From positions 40,040,409 through 40,104,408 of the forward strand of contig NC_060065.1 of assembly GCF_020283565.1 (NCBI RefSeq): DNA of 64,000 nt, in the 5' to 3' direction. Both the position numbers and the translations under genes were made by a program. Positions 46,825 to 58,660 of this stretch are shown here, piece by piece. The stretch is from Trifolium pratense (lineage: Eukaryota; Streptophyta; Magnoliopsida; Fabales; Fabaceae). A model generated the notes under the pieces. That model was not told where the DNA came from and did not search any database. It saw only the letters and a list, made by a program, of their open reading frames with translations. How positions within the stretch are numbered: the first letter of the stretch is position 1; the number at the start of each line of letters is the position of its first letter.

Positions 46825-47009
46825 ACCCACTTGGAGTTGGTCTAGTGGTGTTGGCTTGGGTCCCAGGAGTATGTTCTTCTCAAGGTCTCAGGTTCGATTC
46901 CTCCTGGTGCCAATTTCGGTGAGCTAATTCCATACAGAGTAAAAAAAAAACTCTGGCTTTAAATGGGGCCCCACAAATGAGCCGATACTTAAGTTTTCAA
47001 AAAAAAAAA
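46825..47009 (+). mobile_element. tRNA-derived SINE (family B), 185 bp
   Basis: Begins ACCCACTTGGAGTTGGTCTA with box A-like TTGGTCTAGTGG, box B GGTTCGATTCC, and ends TTTTC plus 9 A. A perfect 13-bp target duplication TTCCACTCTAGTA flanks it (46812-46824, 47010-47022). A minus-strand fragment of the same family is at 54890-54950. Confidence 0.9.
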
Positions 47010-47274
47010 TTCCACTCTAGTAGTAAGATTAGTACCTTCTTGCTTATGCATGTATGAAATTAGGTGGATTAATTTTAAAATAGGTGGATTCATGTGGCTT
47101 TTCTGTGTTATTTTATAGATATCCTAAAGTTTGTGATCGATGAATGTTATGAAGGGGACCTTGTTATGTATGTTTTTAGATCTTCCTCAACAAAACATGC
47201 TACTGGTGTGATGGACCCTTTTTTTAATGGCAAATTATTAGTATGTTAATTGTTATTTTAATTTTTTTTTCTCT

Positions 47275-47885
47275 TTGTCAGAATTTGAACCATGTACCTT
47301 TAACTCCTTAACTTTTAGTTCAACTAGCTCAACCAGTAGAGCTACTCATCCCACCATGGTGAGATTGACACCTCCCACACCTGCCATGGATGGATGGGTG
47401 AAGCTAAACTCTAATAGTTCATGTCAAATTGGTGCTCGTATTGGTTGTGGTGGTGTTATTCAAACTAGCAATGGTGAATGGTTGAGGGGATTTTCAAAGC
47501 ATATTGGATTTGGCACAACTTATATATCCAAGCTTTGGAGAGTTTTAGAAGGTTTCAAATTAGCTAGAAGATTGAATTTTATCAAGGTGGAGTGGACCTA
47601 TGTGTTGATTCTTTGATTGTGCCGAATCACTTGTCTTCAAATGAGAGGAGTAGTCCTATGGGGCATTCTCTTGCTAGGCGCATTTGTAGGCTCATTGATC
47701 TTGAGTGGGAAGTTTTGGTACACCATTCTTATGGTGCAACAAACTTCTGTGTGTATGCTTTGACGAATCACGAGTGTTTGACGGAGCATGACATGATATT
47801 TTATAAGTCTTGCCCTGTGAAATTAGTTCACTTGTTAATTTCGGATGCAACGGAAATTATTATCCCAAAATTAGTTCCTGTGTAG
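47275..47885 (+). pseudogene. LINE-type RNase H (RVT_3) fragment, frameshifted
   Basis: GWVKLNSNSSCQIGARIGCG, then GVIQTSNGEWLRGFSKHIG, LWRVLEGFKLARRL and, in another frame from about 47592, VDSLIV...MGHSLARRICRLIDLEWEV and HSYGATNFCVYAL form the RNase H domain found at the C-terminus of plant non-LTR retrotransposons. The first catalytic Asp (usually LNSDG) is Asn, and a frameshift near 47600 splits the domain, so it is dead. The upstream reverse transcriptase is absent. It sits directly before the polymerase alpha relic. Confidence 0.8.
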
Positions 47886-47987
47886 TCTTTCTCTTTCTCG
47901 GCTCTAGCTCTCTATGTTATAAAAAATAAATAAAAAAGTCGATTTACAAGAAGTCAATGTTTTAATGGGATATACAGAAATCTATAG

Positions 47988-50900
47988 CCAAAGAAGGGTC
48001 TATATGACAAATATATATTACTTTTGGACTTCAACAGTCTATACCCTTCTATTATTCAGGTTGGTAATTTTCTCCAAAATTTGCTTCTGGCTTTGGCGAC
48101 ACTTTCACTTCTTTGGCATTTTGTCTCTTTTATGCTTTGCCTCTAATGGTAAAATTTCTGGCAGTCTCTTCTATTTGCAACTTACTGAACTGCATTGCAG
48201 GAATATAATATCTGCTTCACAACTGTTGAAAGATCTACCGATGGATATTTTCCTCGTCTGCCATCCAGTAAAACAACTGGAGTCTTGCCAGAGGTAAAAA
48301 TGTCAGATTCTTTTGAACTTCAGGTTTGATATGTCCAACTGCTACGACGGATGTTTTTTAGCATCAAAATAGGATTTGACCATCTTTTATATGATTATTA
48401 CCTCGCTATTCCAATTAGGGAATGCAATTGAACCAGATAGAAATAAAGTCACTTCAGGGTAGAGCATATAAGTAAGGTAAAGCCATGGCTGTCCTGGTTA
48501 GTTAGAGTTGGAGAAAGGAGAGAGACAGGTTTTAGAAATTTCACCTACAGAAACAGAGCTGTAATTTCAAATGCTTGATTTTGGGCCAAGAGAGATGATA
48601 GAGAACCCTAAAATTTAAAATTGTTCTTTTCACTTCTCAAACAAAGCAATTTATGATAAACATTTTAAATTCTCTATAAAACACCGTTTTAGAATTCTGT
48701 CAGAATGCACCTCTGTTGATTACATTGACCAAGAATGGCACAATCAAGGACCATGAATATTTTACTTACAAGACTGCAGATATTAGATGCATATGTTTAT
48801 TTTTATTTGTTTGTTGTGCTAGTTGCTCAAAAAGCTTGTTAAGTGGAGGCGAGATGTGAAGACATGGATGAAGACTGCATCTGGTCTTAAACGCCAGCAA
48901 CTGGACATTCAGCAGCAAGCACTGAAGCTTACTGCAAACAGGTTTTTATCTTGGTTTTTCCTAGCATCTAGTTCTGAGTGCCCAAAATTACGTTTTGTTC
49001 TTCCTTCTGCAATAACAACATTTTATGGTGTATGGTGCAGTATGTATGGATGCCTGGGATTTTCCAATTCAAGATTTTATGCAAAGCCACTGGCTGAGCT
49101 CATAACCCTACAAGTAAGAAGAATATGTTTGCTTGTTCTGCAAAACCAGTGATTACCATACACTCAAATATAGTCCCGGACTTGTGCATTTTCACTTATG
49201 CGTTTGATGTCGTACAGGGAAGAGAGATTCTACAAAGTACTGTTGATCTTGTTCAAAATAACTTGAATTTAGAGGTTATTTCTACTGCACTGTTTCTTGA
49301 AGTATTGTACGATTTTATTATGTATATGAATCATTTGATTTGACTGGTTGTGGTATTAGCTCTTAATTATTGTACTGTCTTATAGGTGATCTATGGTGAT
49401 ACTGATTCAATAATGGTTTACAGCGGGCTAGATGATATTGCAAAAGCAACTTCAATATCTAAGAAAGTTATTCAAGAGGTAAGATTTAACTAATAGCTGT
49501 GTGAAGTTCCCTTGAACCTACACGACGAACTTGCGGTAATTGGGTTGATGTTTATCTTACATCTGTGCTTAACTTTTGATACATGGTATGTTAGAGGCAA
49601 AATTTTCAGCCTTTTACCCCCCGTGAAATTGAAATGGAATATATTTAGTGATTTTTTCTAGACTGAGCATTTGATGTTTAAATGTTTGTATTTCTTGTTT
49701 GCATTTGATGTCATTGGCAAGTTTGCTATGTAAACTTCGAGCTGCTGCAATGAATAATTCTTACCTTGTTGTTTTGCACCATTTGCTATTCAGATAATTT
49801 TGGCATGTTTGCATTGTAGTTTTCGTTTTCGTCTTTGATCTAATGATCTTCTGATCTGTGATTTCTCTTTTAATTTGTCATTAGGTCAATAAGAAATATA
49901 GGTGCTTAGAAATCGATCTTGATGGTTTGTATAAGAGGATGCTACTTCTCAAGAAAAAGAAATATGCAGCTGTTAAGGTGCAGTTTAAAGATGGCACCCC
50001 GTATGAGGTATGCTTTTCCTGTTATTTTGCATTATCTAACATCTTAGAAGAACATGCCAGTGGGATTAACATACAGTGCAGGTTATTGAACGCAAAGGTC
50101 TTGATATTGTCCGCCGTGACTGGAGCTTATTAGCGAAAGATTTAGGAGATTTTTGCTTGACTCAAATTTTGTCGGGAGGGTATGTTACTATTGCATAATC
50201 CGGCTATCTCAGATGCAATATTTACTGATTTGTCTGGCAACTTAATATTATGGCTTCCATGCTTACAGGTCATGCGAAGATGTCGTCGAATCAATTCACA
50301 ACTCTCTCATGAAGGTAAATTGTGATGTCTTATAGTATCAAACATTTGCTTATAATAACCAACCATGTGATTGGAGAATTTAAAAGGAAGACACTCCTTG
50401 GATCATTGTGCTCCCTATACCTTGCTGAAGTGTCAAATGCTATTGCAGGGTGGTTTGTCGCCCAGATGCCTTGATACACATCCAAATTTGATTGGGTCTG
50501 TCATTAGCGGATGACACTTCTTTTTATTGGTCTAATTAATTATTAATCATAGGAGAAGACATTGGAGTTTATTGGAGATGTTGTTATAGTAGATTTTTCC
50601 CTACCTTTTAACTTATCAAAAAATTGAAGTATGAGGTTTATTTTTCAGCCAACCATTGAATGTTAGTACTAATACAGGTACAAGAAGAAATGAGGAACGG
50701 ACAAGTAGCACTGGTAAAATATGTCATCACAAAGACATTGACTAAACCACCCGAAGCATATCCTGACGCCAAAAACCAGCCACATGTTCTTGTGAGTACA
50801 GATTTTTCTTTTATTTTCCTTCACTTAAAATGGTCTGGTCTGTGTTTTCTTATGTTCTGATCTGCTCAATTCTGAGGATAGTTTTGTCGATCAACATACA

Positions 50901-52918
50901 GGTGGCACAAAGATTGAAGCAACAAGGTTACACCTCTGGTTGCTCTGTTGGTGATACAATCCCTTATATAATCTGCTGTGAACAGGTTTGTTATTTTAGT
51001 GCTCAATCAAAGGCCAACTGGGATAACCTCCATATGTTTACACACTGGGTGTTTGAAGTTTTGTCATACGCACTTTTGCTTCTTTGTATTTTATTATTTT
51101 TATTATTTTCTTTTTTGAATAGGGTGGTAGTTCAGGCAGTGCAACGGGAATCGCTCTACGTGCCAGACATCCTGATGAACTAAAACAAGAACAGGGGACA
51201 TGGCTAATTGATATTGATTACTATTTGTCACAACAGGTGCCTTGTAGCCTGTAGTTTAATACTTTATTTTATAAATAGCAATGGTTGCTGAGAACTGTAC
51301 TGATCTGTTTGAGTATTTTCTTTTCCCCGTGCAGATTCATCCTGTGGTATCACGTCTTTGTGCATCTATTCAGGGTACAAGCCCTGAAAGACTTGCTGAT
51401 TGTTTAGGGCTTGACACATCAAAGGTAAAACTTTTTGCTATGTCTCAGCATTCAGTGATTTATTTTAATTATTTTTTATATCAACTGTTCTTTTGTATTG
51501 GTGTTTACAGTTTCAACTTAAATCAAGTGAAGCTTTAAGTGACGATCCTACAAGCTCACTCTTGTTTGCTGGTGATGATGAGGAGAGGTATATCTTGTTT
51601 CTAAAGTATCAGTTAATTGTTACAATATTAATTTTGAGACGGGATAGCTTTCTGTTTGTTAACACTTAACAACACTGTTTAGCATTGTTTGCAGACATAC
51701 AAGTTACAGTAGTTATAACTTATGTTTTGAAGTTTTCGAGCTTCTTTATCTATTTTTGTTTTCCAGATTCCTTTTGAATACAAATTTTTCTAGCCGTAAA
51801 TAATTAATGGATTGGATGTGTGATAAAATTAAATGCAGGTATCGGGGATGTGAGTCGCTGGTCTTGTCATGCCCCAGCTGCTCTGGTACATTTGACTGCC
51901 CACCTGTGTTCAAATCTATTTGTATGTTGGGAAATGAAAAGCCAACCAGCTTAGGCGCGGAGGAATCTGACTACAATTTCTGGCGCAAGCTGTGCTGCCC
52001 CAAATGCTTTGAAAATGGTGTTGGTAGAATTTCTCCTGCAATGATAGCCAATCAGGTATCATTAATTTAAGATTAAGTCTACTCTAAAAATGTATTACTC
52101 AGCTGCCATTTCAGCTAGGAAGGCTTTTTTGTTGATTTCAGATCATGGATATCAGTGATATTTAGTAACAATTTTTTTGGTTTGGCATAAAATATTGTTC
52201 CTGAGCATCTGCTTGTTGCTTCATGTCAGGTCAAACGGCAAGCAGAGAAGTTTGTTTTAATGTACTATAGAGGTTTACTAATGGTAAGTCACCATTCTAA
52301 AGAATATTGTGCATATTAATAGCCTGTAAAATTAGATGTCTTTGTGCTCATCTGATTCTGCATCCAGTGTGATGATGAAACATGTAAACATACAACGCGA
52401 AGTGTCAGCTTTCGTTTGGTTGGTAATTCTGAGCGCGGAACTGTTTGTCCAAATTATCCTCGCTGCAACGGGCATCTTAACAGAAAGGTTTCACTCCATA
52501 AACCTGTTGAATATGAACATCTTTTTCATGTGATTTATAACAATGAAGTTTTTAATGCTTTGGTTTTTTGAATTAACAAAGTATTTCTTTGATTTTTCAG
52601 TACACTGAAGCCGACTTGTACAAGTAGCTCTCATATTTTTGTCATGTGTTTGATACTGTTTGTGGTATAGAAAAGGTATGTCACTACATGTGAGAGGTTA
52701 TTTTTTAAAAACAAGCTTATGCAAACCAGTTAAAATTTAAAGACAATCCGTTCATCATGTTATCTAATTCAAATAAATGAATAATGATCAACTGATTATG
52801 GATGTTTTTATTACACCAGATGGAGGCAAAGTCTAGGATACCGATAGAGAAGGAGTTAATCAAAATTAGGCCAATAGTTGATCTTGCTGCATCAACAATA
52901 CAAAAGATCAGGGACAAG
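47988..52918 (+). pseudogene. 5'-truncated copy of the DNA polymerase alpha catalytic subunit (POLA1-like)
   Basis: Eighteen exons with GT/AG borders join in one frame over 556 codons: 47988-48059, 48201-48293, 48823-48941, 49041-49113, 49218-49274, 49386-49478, 49885-50007, 50082-50179, 50269-50314, 50678-50791, 50902-50985, 51123-51236, 51335-51424, 51511-51587, 51839-52055, 52230-52283, 52368-52487 and 52601-52627. They encode family-B motif A ([11 protein letters not shown]), motif B ([13 protein letters not shown]), motif C (YGDTDS) and both C-terminal Cys modules. Everything before motif A (N-terminus, exonuclease-like domain) is missing, and homology begins abruptly at about 47985 after a TAG. 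At 52625-52627 TAG stands where the family has Gln; the old frame goes on as LSYFCH to 52675 and MEAKSRIPIEKELIKIRP (52820-52918), then is lost. Intact active-site motifs suggest recent decay. A transcribed read-through product cannot be excluded. Confidence 0.85.
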
Positions 52919-53500
52919 TGGTGGAAGAAATTTGTTTTTTTTGGTTCCCTGGCTCTCGGTTTCTTTCTCTTTCTTTCCTTTTTGGGTTTCGGTTTCTGTT
53001 TTTATTTTTTTGTTCTGGGTCGATTCTGGTTTTGTTTTCGTGAGGGTTTTGATTTTCTGGGTCATGTTGATGAGTGTGAGCTTCTGTGTTTGATTCTGAG
53101 TTGTTTAAAAATTTGGTCTTTAAATGTCATTTTTCTGGGTTTGGGTTGGGAATAGTTTTGAGGTGTTTGTGATGGTTCTGTGATGAAAAAAAATTGTGGG
53201 GTTTCTGAGTTATTTTCTTGTGGTGGTTCTGATTGGCTTTAAGTTTGTGAAAAGAGGGTTTGAGGATTTGGGTTGAGGGTGCGGCTGTGACTGAAATTTT
53301 TGGCTTGGCCGAAAATCTTCCCCCTGTGAATGAATTTGATTCTGATTATATACCCTAAATTAGGGTTTGATTGTTTTCTGGATCAACTGATCAAGACATG
53401 GACTGGGTAATCTTGTGGTTTGGAGACAAAAAAGTTCTGATGTTGATGTTGCTTGTTGGAGTGAAAGAATGAACAAAGTCTGATGAAGAACACAAAACGT
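52919..53500 (-). other. 5'UTR/promoter-like segment joined to the polymerase relic
   Basis: On the minus strand the stretch reads like a plant leader: TATATAATCAG-type box, AAACCCTAA (about 53364-53356) and long C/A-rich segments (AACCACCACAAG, GAAACCGAAACCC). No coding frame follows it to the left, because the polymerase fragment begins. It may be the start of another gene caught at a rearrangement break. Confidence 0.35.
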
Positions 53501-53631
53501 GCCATGTCTGATTTTGACTTTTTTGACTTTTAAACAAAAAGAAAATAATAATATTAATAATAAAAATAAACAAATAAAAATAATAAAAAACGAAAATAGA
53601 AATAAAAATAAAAAAGAAGAAACAGAAAAAA

Positions 53632-53633
53632 AC

Positions 53634-53674
<41 letters not shown>

Positions 53675-53675
53675 G
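53632..53675. repeat. (AAT)n microsatellite
   Basis: About 14 ATA/AAT units within an AT-rich run. Confidence 0.95.
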
Positions 53676-53692
53676 ATAAGAAAAACACAAAA

Positions 53693-53805
53693 ATGAGGTA
53701 TTTTAAAATACCTTTCTGTCGAAATTTTTCTCGAAACCTCTAACAAATGAGGTATTCTAAAATATTTTTCTGTCGAAATTTCTCGAAAATATAACGATTA
53801 TTCCG
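53693..53805. repeat. Tandem duplication of ~57 bp
   Basis: AAATGAGGTATTTTAAAATA...TCTGTCGAAATTT.TCTCGAAA occurs twice in a row with few changes. Confidence 0.7.
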
Positions 53806-54204
53806 GACAAAAATATGACCGATGAATGCGAAATGCAAAAAATTTAGGTCAAATATATTTTATGACAGTGAGATATATTTTTGTGTGGAGAAAACTCTCA
53901 TAAAATATATTTTTACATGAAGAATACCGAAGTTCTTGTTTTATTCATCATGTTTATGACTCTATATATAGAGCTACATAAAAACAAATCATATATTTTT
54001 AAAAACAAAATTAATCCTATAATAAATTCTAAACAAATCTTAAATATTCTAAGAATATCTTAGAATTCTAAACAAAAATGTAATTCTTAAATTCTAATAT
54101 CACCTTATTTTAAATATAAATATAAAAATATATTTAAACCTAAAATCTTCCAAAAAAAAAGATATTTATCCCAACATAATGTATCAGTAAATTTACCAGC
54201 ATAC

Positions 54205-54351
54205 CAACTTCCTCTTGTTCATTTGCCAATGATGAAGCTGCTCACGCGGACTTATCCAGCATTTTCGATTGTCCGCATCAAGAACACAGCTATCAACATC
54301 CATTTGCTCTGCCAAAGTTTCATCATCACAGCTATCAACACAGCTTAACTT
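54205..54351 (-). CDS. Orphan exon of an unidentified gene
   Basis: On the minus strand, an acceptor (TTTTCTCATGCAG) precedes a 147-bp open segment of exactly 49 codons (starting KLSCVDSCDDETLAEQ, ending REQLHHWQMNKRKL) that ends at a donor GTATGC. Length divisible by three, splice borders and higher GC than the flanks all favour a true exon. It contains a duplicated MDVDSC / CVDSC motif. I do not recognise the family, and no companion exon was found nearby, so it may be a captured or stranded exon. Confidence 0.45.
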
Positions 54352-54629
54352 CTGCATGAGAAAACTAAAGGAGATTTTGAATTGGTACTTTTTAAATATC
54401 TACAGCTCAAAGTTCTGTCCTTGAATAAGCTTCCTAAGTTAAAGTTAAATGTGAATATTACATTAAATAATATTGGATTTCTTGTACAATGTCAAAGAAT
54501 AGACTACTTGTGATAGACAATGACAACAATGGTTCCTTCAAAAATTTCTCTTGTAAATATCATCAAAAGTACCCGGGTAACATGTTTCACACACAAAAAG
54601 GACAAGGAGATAGGCTTAACTCCACTATT

Positions 54630-54835
54630 TTAACCAAGTGATGATTGAGCAGAAACATTAGTTAAGGAAGTCATATTTAAATTTATGCAAAAAAAAAAAA
54701 TATTAAAATTTATATTTCCAAAAAATACACCATGACTATTTCTTATAAAAAAACAAATTAAAAATAATTGGATTACCAAATAAGATATTTTATTTTATTC
54801 TTAAAAACAGTTTTCAAAAATTAAATTGACAAACA
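54630..54835. repeat. Outer arm A (left) of a large inverted duplication
   Basis: Inverse of 61045-61235: shared blocks include GTTAAGGAAGTCATATTTAA, CATGACTATTTCTTATAAAA and AATTGGATTACCAAATAAGA. Confidence 0.8.
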
Positions 54836-54889
54836 TATTTTCTATTTTTCTAATCTCAAACAATTTTCAATTTTTTTTAAAGAAGCTAA

Positions 54890-54955
54890 ATTAACCCACT
54901 TAAATTGACACCAATAAGAATCAAATCTGAGACCTTAAGAGGAGTCATAAATTTA
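54890..54955 (-). mobile_element. Family B SINE fragment, minus strand
   Basis: The complement of AATTGACACCAATAAGAATC and GAGACCTTAAGAGGAG matches the box B region of the SINE at 46825-47009. Confidence 0.6.
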
Positions 54956-55126
54956 TCTATTTTGTTAAAAGTTAACAATTTTCAAAAATTACATGGCCAA
55001 ACAAACCTTTTTTAATATTTTTTTCTCAAAAACAGATTTATAAAACAAGTTTTAAAAACTAAAAAGAAAAAGGGAATCAAACAAGCCCATAGACTTTGAT
55101 AGTGGTTTAACGTCTGTCATTCATTC

Positions 55127-55640
55127 AAAATAAGCAATACATAATAAAGAGTTTGATAGTGGTTTTTTGGACTATATATAAAAGACACTATGACTATTTT
55201 GTAAGAGATTTGGATATGATTATTATTTGTAATGACACTAATATGTAATGCAGACTAATTAGCATAAAAAGTGTAACTTTGTATCTTAAAGTAAACTTCC
55301 TTGAGTTGTTGACTGTTTGTAGTTTTAAAATTAACATTGGATGAAATCCAAAAAAACAATGAAGTATATTGAGAGGTCAGGTCATAAAAATAAATTTTAA
55401 ACTTTATCATGTAAATTAAAATTTATATAGCTCTATGTGAACCTGATAACAATCATGTAAAACAATCATTCATTCATTCCAGAAAATGAGTATTAAACTG
55501 CATAATAGAGTTAAGTTAAACAAAAGGAACAAATAACGAATACATAGCAATGGAGTTATGAAGGTGTACACAATGGAATTCATAGCAAACATCCAAGACC
55601 AAATGACTCAACCTTCCATGGTTAGGTTTTGAGCAACGAC
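55127..55640. repeat. Inner arm B (left) of a large inverted duplication
   Basis: Inverse of about 58053-58660: shared blocks include GACACTATGACTATTTTGTA, TTGACTGTTTGTAGTTTTAA, CATCCAAGACCAAATGACTC and CTTCCATGGTTAGGTTTT. The last block copies the 3' end region of the cystatin-like gene. Confidence 0.88.
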
Positions 55641-55772
55641 AAAAAGTTCGGCGGGGTCTACATATTTTGGCTTTGGTTGCGACCGCCAAAAACCTTGTCA
55701 GGACCGTATTTCAAGGAATCACCCTTGAATAGTTCGATTAGTCATATCGTACCCAATAATTAGAACACAAAA

Positions 55773-55856
55773 AGTCCCTCGTCGATTAACATATCGCACC
55801 CAACCATGGTGAATAAACACACTGGTGGGTGCACTATAATTAATCGACGAAGGACT
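55773..55856. repeat. 84-bp hairpin
   Basis: AGTCCCTCGTCGATTAA (55773-55789) pairs with TTAATCGACGAAGGACT (55840-55856) with one mismatch, and an inner GCACCCAACCA / TGGTGGGTGC stem extends it. It lies upstream of a dispersed repeat. Confidence 0.75.
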
Positions 55857-55974
55857 ATGCGGCCAATTACACACGAAATGACAAAAATTAAACAAACTAA
55901 CATTACTAAAAAATGAAGCAGAGGAAGAGAATGAGAGGTGTGAGACCTCAAAATTCTGAATGTTTCCTTATATA

Positions 55975-56225
55975 TGCAATTTGGCCGCACATGTGGCCAA
56001 TTAAAATTGGCCATGTGGCAGGCCTTTGACTGAAACGGAAGGGCCTGACCACCGACGAATCTGTGACTTAAGCAGGGGATGACCGGTGCAAATTACTCAA
56101 AAAGTAATTACTCATTTTTGCTACATTTGTGACTTAAGTAATGAAAGGGTAAAACGGTGAATTCTTAGGACGTGCGAGTGCGAGTAATCATAGGGTGACA
56201 TAAGTAATTTTGATATTTGGTATCA
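55975..56225. repeat. Dispersed direct repeat, copy 1
   Basis: Matches 61935-62170: GGCCGCAC.TGTG.CCAATTA, ATTGGCCA.GTGGCAG, CCTTTGACTGAAAC and GTGACTTA blocks in the same order. Probably a transposon remnant; no coding content. Confidence 0.75.
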
Positions 56226-56496
56226 ATTATAGTAACTATGGGCCCAACTAAATAAATGAATAATTAAAATGAAAATAATTATAGTAATATGAGGAATTTT
56301 TTATTTTAAATATTTAAATATCACAATTCACATTTATTTTTATTTTTATTTTTTTACTTTTAATTGTTTATTTTGTATGATTATTATGGACTTAAAAGAT
56401 AAGATATTTAGGATTTGGATTTAAAAGAAATTGAGCCGGGCAGCCCATGATGTATATAGGGTTTATTATGTTATGGGGCGGGTGAGTGATTATGAT

Positions 56497-56506
56497 TATA
56501 AATAAG
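56497..56506 (+). promoter_or_regulatory. TATA box of the cystatin-like gene
   Basis: TATAAATAAG lies 53 bp before the ATG at 56559, with AGCCCATGATG upstream. Confidence 0.5.
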
Positions 56507-56558
56507 GAAGATAGTACGTAATTGTTAATTGTGATTCTTTGAAATTGAATATCGATCG

Positions 56559-57138
56559 ATGGATAGAGTTTTGTTGCAGGAAAGCACTGTTGAAGGAGAT
56601 GATCTCGTGGATCTTAAATCGGAACGGAAACATGTTGAAATAGGTACACGGCTGAAATTGGAACGGAAACATGTTCAAAGAGGCAAGCGGCTGAAAATAA
56701 CACATGATAGAGTCCGCGATCGTGCGAATTTAAGGCAGGCTGGAAAACTAAGTGTATGGATCTCTTCAATTTTGATGATTAATGAAAGAGGTAAGCGGCT
56801 GAAATTGAAACGTAAACGTGTTGAAGATGATCTTGTGGATATGAAATCGGAACGGAAACATGTTGAAAGAGGTAAACGGCTGAAATCGGCACGGAAACAT
56901 GTTGAAAGAGGCAAGCGGCTGAAATCTGAACGGAAACATGTCGAAAGCGGTACGCGGCTGAAATCGGAACCGGAACGGAAACAAACAGGGAAACGATACC
57001 CAAGTGTATGTATCTCTTCAATTTTGATGATTAATTTTGTGTGTGTGTGTGTGTTTCACTTGATGATTGAATTTGTTAGAATCCACGTTTATCAACCCAA
57101 TAATTAGGGTTAGTTGAAGAAGAAATAGCTACTTAGGG

Positions 57139-57202
<64 letters not shown>

Positions 57203-58060
57203 ACAATTTTGATGATTAATACTTCACTTAGTAATTTTGATTAATTAATCTTGTGTTTCACATAATAATTTTGACGATTAGGGTTAATTTTGTGTTTATC
57301 AACCCAATAATTAGGGTTAGATATAGTAACCAGACTTGTTTGAGACACTTGGAGCGGATGATTCTGATGCGAATTGTGGAGTCTTGCTCCTCCGTGGTGT
57401 TCTCTTGTGCATCCCGCGGTTAAGCACAAGACTGAACAGAACTGAGTGATTTCAATTCAATTAGATATGTTCCGATGAATAATTTTTTAAAACAATTTTG
57501 ATGATTAATTTTGTGTTTCACATAATAATAATTTTGATGATTAACTTTGTGTTTTGCATAATCTCCATATCGATGATTCATTCTGGACAACTCAGCCCTT
57601 TGATGTCATTGCTGCCCCTCCGCCGCAGTCATTTTTACCTGGTAGAACTGCTAGAGCTGGTAGTCTGTGTCCCGTTCGCATAACTGATGAAAATCGCGGT
57701 TTTCTCATTAAACTTTCCAAACTGGCTTTGGAAAAGTACAATGATGACAACAATCAGGTTCTAAACAACGGTGACAACAATCAGGTTCTAAACAATATCT
57801 CATTTAACTATCATTCCAATATTTCATCCATCAACTTCATAATTATTATTTTTCTAATTTTCTTATTTATCCAGGATCCACAATTTGAGTTTGATGAGCT
57901 TGTCAGGTCAAACGTAGGAAGTTGTGCTGGTAGTAAGTATTTTATTACCTTTAAAGCAAAACGATCTTCCGAGACCTCTTCTACAATTTTCCAGGCCATT
58001 ATTGTCTGGAGAAGCTTCGAAGGGTCATCTCAGGTCCTGTCTTGTGACATCAAAACCTAA
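56559..58060 (+). CDS. Protein with basic 13-residue repeats and a cystatin-like C-terminal domain
   Basis: The ATG at 56559 opens MDRVLLQESTVEGDDLVDLK, followed to about 56985 by six or so imperfect units of SERKHVERGKRLK, strongly basic. A donor (CCCAA then GTGTATG) follows KRYPS. A later exon, starting no later than about 57570, reads DDSFWTTQPFDVIAAPPPQS then KLSKLALEKYNDDNNQ and stops at a donor at 57758; the last exon 57875-58060 gives DPQFEFDELVRSNVG...SKYFITFKAK, ending DIKT and TAA. The ALEKYN...FEFDELV...YFITFKA pattern fits the cystatin/monellin-like fold of plant-specific families; protease-inhibitor motifs (QxVxG) are not visible, so inhibition is unproven. I could not place the exact acceptor of the middle exon. 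An intron-like segment (AAGTGTATG.ATCTCTTCAA) is repeated inside exon 1. Confidence 0.5.
57137..57199. repeat. (TA)n microsatellite in intron
   Basis: About 30 TA units between the repeat exon and the cystatin-like exons. Confidence 0.95.
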
Positions 58061-58660
58061 CCATGGAAGGTTGAGTCATTTGGTCTTGGATGTTTGCTAT
58101 GAATTCCATTGTGTATTTTGTTCCTTTTGTGTTTAACTTAAGAATACCGTGGGTTATTGAACTCCTAAATCAAGAGGCTAAACTATCACTTCTATCACTT
58201 AAATCCCTACTTTCACTGCTTTTATGAGGGCCTGATCTGAGATTAATCAGATAGATAACTTATATTGTCCATAGTTTGATACTCTTTTTGTGGAATGAAT
58301 GAATGATTGTTATCAGGTTCACATAGCGCTATATAAATTTTAAATTTATTTTTATGACCTCTCAATATACTTCATTGTTTTTTTGGATTTCATCCAACGT
58401 TAATTTTAAAACTACAAACAGTCAACAACTCAAGGAAGTTCACTTCAAGATACAAAGTTACACTTTTTATGTTAGTTAATCTGCATTACATGTTAGTGTC
58501 ATTACAAATAATAATCATATCCAAATCTCTTACAAAATAGTCATAGTGTCTTTATTACTTGTAGTGCCTATACTTTTTTGGACTATATATAAGACTCTAC
58601 AAGTATTATCCAACTCTAAACAACATCTTATAAATCGTTATGGTGTATTGCTTATTAAAC
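58053..58660. repeat. Inner arm B' (right) of the inverted duplication
   Basis: Inverse of 55127-55640, interrupted by about 140 bp (about 58145-58285) absent from the left arm. It begins inside the final codons of the cystatin-like gene. Confidence 0.88.

Noticed and set aside
52878..53155. Hydrophobic frames after the polymerase relic
   Set aside because: T-rich translation of the leader-like segment on the opposite strand; no membrane protein family pattern.
56675..57021. Several minus-strand frames rich in HVSVPISA-type repeats
   Set aside because: Antisense shadows of the tandem repeat in the cystatin-like gene.
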